DNA from: Thermoplasmata archaeon
GTDB taxonomy: Archaea; Thermoplasmatota; Thermoplasmata; Lutacidiplasmatales; UBA184
Direction of reading: 5' to 3'
Length of the DNA: 43,425 bases
Assembly: GCA_030041175.1 (NCBI GenBank)
Contig: JASHOK010000076.1
Coordinates: forward strand, 1-43,425
The position numbers and the translations under genes are program-made. The notes below the pieces were generated by a model. That model worked only from the letters and a program-made list of their open reading frames with translations. It ran no database searches and was not told the origin of the DNA. Positions 36,212 to 43,425 of the stretch are shown piece by piece. Each line of letters opens with the position of its first letter. Position 1 is the stretch's first letter.

Positions 36212-37000
36212 GTGGGCGACCAGGTCCTGCTGGACGAGGCTCCCTTCATCGGCGAGGTCGAGCGCATCGTCCGACTGGCGACAGAACGGGGCATCGTGCT
36301 CCGAGCGTGTGGCTCGGTCGGCCTCTACTACCGGTTGCGACAGGATCCCGGCGCCCGGGCGGTCTACCTCCTGCGCGACGGCACCGCACGCCAGACGCCG
36401 TTGTTCAAGGACCTGGACCTTGCGAGCCAGGAGAAATTCGGCAGCAAGGTGTTCCGACTGATGGTCAGAGAGCTCGGATACACCGAGGACACGGAGACGA
36501 ACGCTCTCTTCGGCATGTACCGGAACGTCTACTTCCATCCCTCCTTCTCGATCGATGTCTTCTACGACGTGCTCCGGTTCAGCCACGAAATCCCGCTCAA
36601 GGACCGCTTCCCCGTGGGCGTGACCCTGGCCCCGGAGGACCTGATGCTGGGAAAGCTGCAGATCCACAAGACCACCCCGCGGGACCTCATGGACCTCGCC
36701 GCGGGAGCGATGGCCTTCCACGTCGCCTCCCTCGACCGGACCTACATGGCGGGCCTGCTGGGCAATGACTGGGGCTTCTGGTACGATGCCGAGCAGAACC
36801 TGCGGAAGAGCCAGGCGCTCATCGCACAGCTGCCGACGCACGGGGATCCCGCGGTGACCGAGGTTGCCTCTCGTGCGCAGCGGCATCTGCAAGAGTACCT
36901 GGACTTCCTGGCCGCGCTGCCCAAGACCCATCGCTGGGAAAAGCGGCAGGCCAAGGGCACTCGGGAACCCTGGTACGAAGAGGTCGACGAACTGCACTAG
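36212..37000 (+). CDS. Putative nucleotidyltransferase-like protein, divergent AbiEii/MNT-like (copy B)
   Basis: LRACGSVGLYYRLR...LFKDLDLAS, SIDVFYDVLRFSHEIPLKDRF, LAPEDLMLGKLQIHKTTPRDLMDLAAGA, NDWGFWYDAEQNL. Confidence 0.6.
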   Translation: MGDQVLLDEAPFIGEVERIVRLATERGIVLRACGSVGLYYRLRQDPGARAVYLLRDGTARQTPLFKDLDLASQEKFGSKVFRLMVRELGYTEDTETNALFGMYRNVYFHPSFSIDVFYDVLRFSHEIPLKDRFPVGVTLAPEDLMLGKLQIHKTTPRDLMDLAAGAMAFHVASLDRTYMAGLLGNDWGFWYDAEQNLRKSQALIAQLPTHGDPAVTEVASRAQRHLQEYLDFLAALPKTHRWEKRQAKGTREPWYEEVDELH

Positions 37001-37953
37001 GCCGGCCGAGCGGTCCGGTGCTTTGCGACGGCCGACATCACTTCGAAGAGGGCATTCGCGGCCGCGAGAGCGGTGACCTGGCCCATGTGGTCGTACTGGG
37101 GCGCCACCTCGACGACGTCGAAGCCGATGACGTTCAGCCGATGGAGCTCCCGGAGCAGGTGCTGGAGCTCCCGGGTCGTGAGTCCGCCGGGCTCGGGCGT
37201 CCCGGTGCCGGGCGCGAACGCGGGGTCGAGCACGTCGATGTCGAGAGAGACGTACACGGGACGACCGCCGACCTCGGACACGATCCGCTCCATGATCGGT
37301 CGATAGCCTTGGGCGTCCACGTCCTCGGTGGTGTACGTCCGGTGCACGATCGCGGCGTTGTTCGGGATATCCGCCGCATCGTAGAGGGGACTCCGGATCC
37401 CGACCTGGAAGACGTTGCCCGGCGTGATGAGGCCCTCCTCATACGCCCGCTTCACCCAGGTTCCGTGGGTGTAGCGCTTGGTGCCCCAGTACGCCTCCCA
37501 TGTATCGTAGTGGGCATCGAAGTGGAGCAGGCTCACCGGCTGGCCGGTCGCGGCCTTCTGGGACCGGAGGATCGGCAACGTGATCGAATGGTCGCCGCCG
37601 GCCGTGAAGGGTACGACGCCGGCCCGGAAGACCGGAGTGTAGGCTTCCTGGATGCGGGCGAAGGTGTCGTCGAGATACCCCGGGATCGGATCGACATCCC
37701 CGTAGTCGACGATATCGAGCACGCGGAACGGGTAGACCTGCGCGAACATGTTGTAGGACCGGACGAGGCGGGAGTTGTTCCGGATCGCCGACGGCCCTTC
37801 CCGACAGCCGCTTCGGAAACTCGTGGCATCATCCCACGGCACGCCGACGAATACCCCCTTGGCCGACGACAGCTCCTGCGACTGCGGCAGGCGGGCGAAG
37901 GAGGCGATCTGTGCGAAGCGGGGCGACCGGCCCAGGCCTTGAGGGTCGGTCAT
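36997..37953 (-). CDS. Ureohydrolase (agmatinase/arginase family)
   Basis: VGVPWDDATSFRSGCREGPSAIR, GGDHSITLPILRS, LHFDAHYDTWEAYWG, VSLDIDVLDPAFAPGTGTPEPGGLTTRE. Confidence 0.92.
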   Translation of the reverse strand: MTDPQGLGRSPRFAQIASFARLPQSQELSSAKGVFVGVPWDDATSFRSGCREGPSAIRNNSRLVRSYNMFAQVYPFRVLDIVDYGDVDPIPGYLDDTFARIQEAYTPVFRAGVVPFTAGGDHSITLPILRSQKAATGQPVSLLHFDAHYDTWEAYWGTKRYTHGTWVKRAYEEGLITPGNVFQVGIRSPLYDAADIPNNAAIVHRTYTTEDVDAQGYRPIMERIVSEVGGRPVYVSLDIDVLDPAFAPGTGTPEPGGLTTRELQHLLRELHRLNVIGFDVVEVAPQYDHMGQVTALAAANALFEVMSAVAKHRTARPA

Positions 37954-37972
37954 GGTGCGCCGACCGTAGGGT

Positions 37973-39649
37973 TCAGTCCGGGGGTAGCTCCTTGAAGGCG
38001 AGTCCCACGTCGATGCCCCGCGTGCGCTGGTTGTACCAGCGAGACGCCAGGTAGAGGATCCCCGCGCCGATGAACACGCCCGCGATCACGACAGCCCCGG
38101 TCTCTTTGTTGGACGGGGTGAATCCGGCGGCGCCTCCGAGCAAGGGCAGCGTCGAGACCAGGTACGCCGCCACGAGCGTCACCACGAACGACGCGAGGCC
38201 AGCGATCACGTTGAGCGGCTTGTGGTTGCGCAGGCCCAGGCGCGCCAGGGAGAGCGAGGTCAGCATCACCGTGATCATCGGCAGGAAGAACAGCAGGAAG
38301 ACGAGCGGCGTGTACAGCGCGTCGTAGTTGTAGGCCAGAATCGGAAGGAGGATGATCCCGGCCGCCCCGATGACGAGGATGCCGACCCACGGCTGGTGGG
38401 TGGACCGGGTGACGTTCCCCAGGAACTTCGGGACCATCCGGTCCAGCGACATCGAGAGCATGAAGCGGGAAAAGATGTAGAATCCGAGGATCAGCCAGAG
38501 CAGGTACCACGCAGCGGAGGAGAGCATGATGAGACCCAGCGCGATGGAACTCCCGTGCGCTGCGAAGGCCGGCGCCGAGGTCAGCCCCATCGCGAACGGC
38601 AGATAGGGCACGGTAGTCGGCGGCGCGACGATCGGCGGATAGTAGTCGGTGAACGCGACCGACCCGTTGAGGAAGTTCATTCCCACGACGGACTCAAAGG
38701 TCCAGACGATCAGGACCGCGAACAGTACCGATAACAGGAACGAGATCCCCATCCCGAGCGTGATGCTCCGGGACGAGCGTTTGAACTCGCCGGCGATGTA
38801 GCTCGGCGCGGTTCCGAACATGTAGTAGAAGGCGAATAGTAACGGCACGAACAGGATCGTATTCGTCAGGCTGGAGCCGTAGGCGCCGAAGTTCGCAGCT
38901 CCGAAGGCCGACACCGCCTGATAGTAGGTGGGGTCGCCGGTGTACGAGTTTACGGCGTTCACGAAGCCGGTGTGGCCCAGGGCCAGGAGGAGGCCGACCG
39001 ACACGAAGATGCCGAGCAGCTCCAGGATGAGCAGTCCCGAAAAGATCTGGAAGGCGATCTTCGGCTTCAGGACGATCCAGAGAGCCATCGCGACCAGCGT
39101 GACGAGAATGCCGATGATCGTGATGTAGAGCGGATTCCCGATCCCGAGGCTGATGCTGTTCCCGTCGTTGAGCAGGGTGGAGTTGTTGGTGAAGGCGCCC
39201 CAGACGGCCACGCCCGGGCCCACGCTCAGCGTCGAGAACCAATACGGGAGCACCGCGGCGTAACAGATCACGTTCAACAGGCGACCGAAGGCGGACAGGA
39301 TCCCGAAGTAGGGGTGCAGCTGCCGGGACGCGTAGACGTACTCCCCGCCCGACCTCGGCATCTCGATCCCGATGAGAGTGTAGGTCACGATGACCGGGAT
39401 TCCGATCAGGGCCGCCAGCAGGACGGCCTGCATGAGATTCGCACCCGTCACGAACAGCAGGATGATCAGGAACAGGCCGAAGGCCGGGCCCGGTCCGAGC
39501 GAGATCAGGTTGATCGAGAAGGACTCGAAGGCGCCGAGGTCCTTGACGAGCCCACTGGTCTTTCGCGCGAAGACGGTCTTTTCGGTCTCCATAGCCGTCG
39601 CTGAAGCGGATGCGCCTTCCATCTGGATGCCCCCTGGTCCGGGTATCAC
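37973..39649 (-). CDS. APC-superfamily amino acid/polyamine permease
   Basis: About 12-14 TM; IGIEMPRSGGEYVYASRQLHPYFG. Confidence 0.9.
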   Translation of the reverse strand: MIPGPGGIQMEGASASATAMETEKTVFARKTSGLVKDLGAFESFSINLISLGPGPAFGLFLIILLFVTGANLMQAVLLAALIGIPVIVTYTLIGIEMPRSGGEYVYASRQLHPYFGILSAFGRLLNVICYAAVLPYWFSTLSVGPGVAVWGAFTNNSTLLNDGNSISLGIGNPLYITIIGILVTLVAMALWIVLKPKIAFQIFSGLLILELLGIFVSVGLLLALGHTGFVNAVNSYTGDPTYYQAVSAFGAANFGAYGSSLTNTILFVPLLFAFYYMFGTAPSYIAGEFKRSSRSITLGMGISFLLSVLFAVLIVWTFESVVGMNFLNGSVAFTDYYPPIVAPPTTVPYLPFAMGLTSAPAFAAHGSSIALGLIMLSSAAWYLLWLILGFYIFSRFMLSMSLDRMVPKFLGNVTRSTHQPWVGILVIGAAGIILLPILAYNYDALYTPLVFLLFFLPMITVMLTSLSLARLGLRNHKPLNVIAGLASFVVTLVAAYLVSTLPLLGGAAGFTPSNKETGAVVIAGVFIGAGILYLASRWYNQRTRGIDVGLAFKELPPD

Positions 39650-39841
39650 GGCTCGACCCGGTAGCGGAGAACCCGGGCCGCGAATTCCGTCCCGGGTCCC
39701 GAAAGCCGTACCGGCCGTTCGAGCACGGCCCGGAGAACGAGTCTTGCTATTTAATTCGCACGATTTTGCCCGTCACGGATTTCGCGAAGCGCATGGTCCG
39801 ACGGTCGCCAACGCCTTTGCTCTCCGCGTCTTTCGCGTGAG

Positions 39842-40648
39842 ATGATGCGAGTCGCGGTTGCGCAGTTTACGCCGGAGTTTCCGGGCCACGATGACAATTG
39901 GGACCGGATCCGTCAGCTCGCGGAGACGACGGACGCCGACATCGTCGTGGTGCCGGAGTTGATCTCTTGCGGGTACATGTACCGGTCCCGGAAAGAGATC
40001 CTTCCGTATGCGGATTCTCGGCGCGTGCTCCGGGACCTCGAGCCGGTCGCCCGACGCCATCACCGGCTGCTCGTCGGCGGATTCGCCGAGCGCTCGGACG
40101 GATCGCTGTACAACAGCGCCTACGTGGTCGGCCCCGAGCGCAGCTGGGTCTTCCGGAAGATCCATCTCTGGAACTACGAGCGAGAGATCTTCCAGCCGGG
40201 AGGCCGGCCGCTCGTGGTCTCATATCAGGGCCATCAAGTCGGCGTCGAAGTGTGCTACGACCTCCAGTTCCCGGAGCTGGGCACGTACTATGCCCGGCTG
40301 GGTACGGAGCTCCTGTTGATTCCCATGGCCTGGGCCGAGGAAAGGGTGTCAAATGAGTCGCCGTTGCAGCCGTACAACCATCTCGCCATCGCAACGGCGA
40401 GCTCCCACGGGATGTTCGTGGCCGTCGCGAATCGGACCGGGACCGAGCGCGGAGCCGTCTTCCCGGGGCAATCGAGCATTACGGATCCGTTTGGACGGAG
40501 CCGCCACCTGGCCTCGAAACCGGGCACACTCTCGGCCGAGCTCGATTTCTCGTTCGTCGGCAAGGCCAAGCGGCCCAACCGCCGCAACGACCTCGACGCG
40601 GACCGGCGGCTGCAGGTATCGCTGCCGCGGGTCGGTCGGAGCGCCTAG
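39842..40648 (+). CDS. Carbon-nitrogen hydrolase (nitrilase superfamily)
   Basis: Glu-Lys-Cys triad contexts VVPELISCGY, FRKIHLWNYE, VGVEVCYDLQFPELG. Confidence 0.9.
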   Translation: MMRVAVAQFTPEFPGHDDNWDRIRQLAETTDADIVVVPELISCGYMYRSRKEILPYADSRRVLRDLEPVARRHHRLLVGGFAERSDGSLYNSAYVVGPERSWVFRKIHLWNYEREIFQPGGRPLVVSYQGHQVGVEVCYDLQFPELGTYYARLGTELLLIPMAWAEERVSNESPLQPYNHLAIATASSHGMFVAVANRTGTERGAVFPGQSSITDPFGRSRHLASKPGTLSAELDFSFVGKAKRPNRRNDLDADRRLQVSLPRVGRSA

Positions 40649-41112
40649 CTAGACTTCGCCGGCGGGACGGCTGCGGCGGCAGCCGGGGCGGCCGGTGGAG
40701 TCTCCGGCAGCTGGGACGTGCAGTGGCCACAGCGGGTCGCCGCGAGCGGAATGGTCTCGTGGCAGTACGGACACTCCTTGGTGGTCGCAGCGGCCGCCGG
40801 CGCTTTCGCGGCCTTATGCCGCTCGTATCGTAACAACGGGTATACGATCAGGAAGAAGAGGACCGCGGCTACGATCAGGAAATTGATGATGTCGTTCAGG
40901 AAGGCGCCCCACAGGAAGGTCGCGTGGCCGACCGTCGTGTTGCGGTCGGCGAGATTCCCCGTCCCACCCGCTTCACCGACCAGCGGAGAAACGATGCCGG
41001 TGGTGAAGCCGGTCACGACCGCCGAAAACGCCACGCCCATGACGAAGGCCACGGCCAGCTGGATCACGTTCCCCTTGGTGATGAACGTGGAGAAATCCTG
41101 CCGAAGGCCCAT
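40645..41112 (-). CDS. mscL: Large-conductance mechanosensitive channel MscL with C-terminal zinc-ribbon
   Basis: MGLRQDFSTFITKGNVIQLAVAFVMGVAFSAVV...FLNDIINFLIVAAVLFFLIV; tail ECPYCHETIPLAATRCGHCTSQL. Confidence 0.9.
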   Translation of the reverse strand: MGLRQDFSTFITKGNVIQLAVAFVMGVAFSAVVTGFTTGIVSPLVGEAGGTGNLADRNTTVGHATFLWGAFLNDIINFLIVAAVLFFLIVYPLLRYERHKAAKAPAAAATTKECPYCHETIPLAATRCGHCTSQLPETPPAAPAAAAAVPPAKSS

Positions 41113-41273
41113 GGTTCCCTCTCTCCGGTACCCGACGCGACCGTCCCGCGGACGGGCGCCTAGGAGAAAAGCCTGCCGAGGACCGGCTCGGCGAATTGGG
41201 CCAGAGACGATACGAGCCCGGGGCGGGCGCCGGATGCGGCTGCCGCCCCGGTCGGAAAGGATTGCCGGCTAGC

Positions 41274-42353
41274 TTACGCCCAGTGCGGCTGTCCCCACGA
41301 CTGGTTACTGGAGGCCGTGAAGGTCACATCGACCGTCACGTTCGTCCCGTCCACCGTTACGTTTCCGTAGGCCGGGGACGCGATGTAGCCGGTGCCCGAG
41401 CTCCATGCGGGCCCGACGCCGAAGTAGTACGTTCCGTCCGGGACGGTGAAGTTGATCGAACTTCCCGTCGAGCCGTTCCAGCCGGACTCTCCCCAGCCGC
41501 CCAGCAGCTGGACGGACCAGAAAGTGCCCGACGGAAGGCCGGATTCCACGAACGTGACGTTGTACAGCTGGATCTGGGTGAACGTTACGTCCACGGACAC
41601 CGCTCCACCGGCGACGGTGAAGTTACCCGAGGACGGCGACGCTTCGTACAGGCTCCCGTTCGACCCTGCCGGCGGGACGCCGAAGTCGTAGGTCCCGTTG
41701 GGCAGAGAGAAGGTCACCGTGTCCGAGTTGGAGCCGTTCCAGCCGAAGCCGCTGGGACCCTGGTGGCCCCAGCCGCAGAAGGATTCCAGCCCGTAGCCGC
41801 CCCACTGAGTCGTGTGCAGGAAGACCGACCAGAAGGTGTCGGACGGCAGACCCGACTCGCTGAAGGTGACCGTGTAGAGCGGGATGGGAGCGAAGCTCAC
41901 TGACACGGACACGTCGGTCCCGTTGACCGTCAGGTTCCCGTAGCTGGGGGTCGCTGCGTACTGGACGCTTGCATTGCCCCATGCGGAGACGCTGAAGTCG
42001 TAGGTCCCGTTCCCGACCGAGAAGCCGATCGAACTTGTGTTCGAGGCGTTCACGCTGGAGGGGTGCCACCCGTACCAGCCGGGCCAGGCCGGAGCGACGT
42101 TGGCCTGCCAGGAACTCCAAACCTCGTGGAGATGGACCACCCAGACGGTCCCGGTGGGGAGCCCCGTTTCGGTAAAAGTGACATTGTACGGGCCAGTGGA
42201 CGGGTTCCACTGTGCCTCGTGGTGGCTCGTTGCGTTCGACGCGTGGCTCGGCGAAATCGCCGAGGCCACCAGACCCGAGGCGGAGAGGGCCACCGCAGCG
42301 ATGACGATCAGGGTGGCCAGCCCCGCTACCCACATTGCTCGTGCCGCGGTCAT
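41274..42353 (-). CDS. Secreted/extracellular protein with three tandem beta-rich repeats
   Basis: N-terminal hydrophobic segment MTAARAMWVAGLATLIVIAAVALSASGLVASA, then repeats starting YNVTFTETGLPTGTVW, YTVTFSESGLPSDTFW, YNVTFVESGLPSGTFW. Confidence 0.85.
   Translation of the reverse strand: MTAARAMWVAGLATLIVIAAVALSASGLVASAISPSHASNATSHHEAQWNPSTGPYNVTFTETGLPTGTVWVVHLHEVWSSWQANVAPAWPGWYGWHPSSVNASNTSSIGFSVGNGTYDFSVSAWGNASVQYAATPSYGNLTVNGTDVSVSVSFAPIPLYTVTFSESGLPSDTFWSVFLHTTQWGGYGLESFCGWGHQGPSGFGWNGSNSDTVTFSLPNGTYDFGVPPAGSNGSLYEASPSSGNFTVAGGAVSVDVTFTQIQLYNVTFVESGLPSGTFWSVQLLGGWGESGWNGSTGSSINFTVPDGTYYFGVGPAWSSGTGYIASPAYGNVTVDGTNVTVDVTFTASSNQSWGQPHWA
41275..42180 (-). repeat. Three tandem about 90-105-aa protein repeats inside the secreted CDS
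   Basis: Each unit: Y(N/T)VTF.E(S/T)GLP..T.W.V ... F.V..GTY.F.V ... (S/T)P.(Y/S)GN.TV.G..V.V.V.F. Confidence 0.75.
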
Positions 42354-42547
42354 GGGGGGGTTATACGTCAGCCGGCGACCGTTATAACGTACCCAACTGG
42401 CTCGCCGCGCGGACCGGGCGGCTCTATAGAACGTCAGGAACGCTTGGGCTTGTGGGGCCCTCCGAGGTGGTGTCGGGCGGCCCACGTCCGGCCGCCCCAC
42501 AAAGGTTACGGACCAGCCGTCCTCGGCTCGGCTCGAGGACCTCAAGG

Positions 42548-43425
42548 GTGCAGTCCTACGACGTAATCGTAGTGGGCCTCGGAGGGGCTGGTTCCTCCTC
42601 GGTCTTTCATCTGGCCCGGTCCGGCGCCTCGGTTCTCGGCCTAGAACAGTTCGGGCCGGTGCACGCGCATGGCTCGTCGCACGGCCGGTCGAGGATCTAC
42701 CGGACGGCGTACTTCGAGGGGTCGGCCTATGTACCTATGGTACAGCGCGCCCAGCAGCTCTGGCGCGACCTGGAGCGTGCCTCGGGGGAACGGATCATCC
42801 GGCAAACGGGGGGATTGGTGATCGGTCGACCGGACTCTCCTACGGTGTCGGGTGCCCAGAGGACAGCGACCGATTGTCGTCTTTCCCACTCTGTCCTGTC
42901 CCCGGACGAGACTCGGGCACGTTTCCCGCAGTTCACGCTCCGGGACGAGGAGGTGGCCCTGTGGGATCCGGACGCCGGGGTGCTCTTTCCGGAGACCTGC
43001 ATTCGTGCCCATGCGGCAATGGCCGTGGACGCCGGTGCCGAGCTACACTACGGCGAGGGAGTCGCCGGCTGGACCAGTGAGAGTGGGTCCGTCGTCGTGC
43101 GCAGCCGCCGAGCCGAGTATCGAGCCCGGCATCTCGTGCTTGCGTCCGGAGCCTGGACGGCCCAGGTGGCCCAGGATCTCGAACTGCCGCTCGAAATCGA
43201 GCGCCAGTTCATGCTCTGGTTCCCCCCGGCAGACCCGGAAGCGGTCCGACCGGACCGGATGCCCGTGTTTGTGTGGGACCGGGGCCCTGAGGCCGAGACG
43301 TACGGTATCCCGGACTTTGGGGATGGTGTAAAGATCGGCTCTTGGCACGGACGGGTCGCGGCGACCCCCGAGTCGGCCGACCGCGTCCTCCGAGATTCCG
43401 AGGCTGACCCGGTTCGCCAGTTCGT
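42548..43425 (+). CDS. FAD-dependent oxidoreductase, sarcosine oxidase/MTOX-like (C-terminus truncated by window edge)
   Basis: GTG start, YDVIVVGLGGAGSSSVFHLARSGASVLGLEQFGPVHAHGSSHGRSRIYRTAYFEG...; ORF runs off the window. Confidence 0.85.
   Translation, partial: MQSYDVIVVGLGGAGSSSVFHLARSGASVLGLEQFGPVHAHGSSHGRSRIYRTAYFEGSAYVPMVQRAQQLWRDLERASGERIIRQTGGLVIGRPDSPTVSGAQRTATDCRLSHSVLSPDETRARFPQFTLRDEEVALWDPDAGVLFPETCIRAHAAMAVDAGAELHYGEGVAGWTSESGSVVVRSRRAEYRARHLVLASGAWTAQVAQDLELPLEIERQFMLWFPPADPEAVRPDRMPVFVWDRGPEAETYGIPDFGDGVKIGSWHGRVAATPESADRVLRDSEADPVRQF

Noticed and set aside
34733-36997. 754-aa minus-strand ORF spanning VOC, phosphoesterase and NTase-like genes
   Set aside because: Only the C-terminal part from ATG 35185 is real (VOC protein); the rest is antisense to two plus-strand genes with clear motifs.
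1-43425. CRISPR arrays, transposons, integrases, prophage genes
   Set aside because: No regularly spaced direct repeats, terminal inverted repeats or transposase/integrase motifs were recognised; gene content is chromosomal and metabolic.

Overview
High-GC window (roughly 65% or more by eye), very probably chromosomal DNA of a Thermoplasmatota-like archaeon. This is inferred from an aIF1/SUI1 gene, tricorn-type M1 aminopeptidase, secreted repeats of the 'YNVTFTETGLPSGTxW' type, and repeated TATA-like boxes about 22-29 nt upstream of ATG/GTG starts (leaderless architecture). I support about 48 protein genes, dominated by metabolism and membrane transport: HDAC-like deacetylase, GMC/amine/sarcosine-type oxidoreductases, three ABC-2 exporter modules, two APC permeases, PLP enzymes, KynB-like cyclase, ureohydrolase and nitrilase. 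No tRNA, rRNA, CRISPR array, transposase or integrase was recognised. Strongest second-look items: (1) a two-gene module present twice, a divergent AbiEii/MNT-like nucleotidyltransferase next to a DLHG/GNDD/GHIH metallophosphoesterase (24077-26080 and 35252-37000); (2) a GcvH-like/TusA-like fusion that has lost the lipoyl lysine, convergent with a two-domain rhodanese; (3) a GyrI-like protein and a zinc-ribbon microprotein between two ABC-2 exporters; (4) several Cys-rich microproteins missing from the ORF track; (5) three convergent gene pairs that overlap by exactly 4 nt at shared CTAG/TTAG stops. Many long ORFs in the supplied track are antisense artefacts of high GC. All family calls come from reading motifs; no database search was possible.
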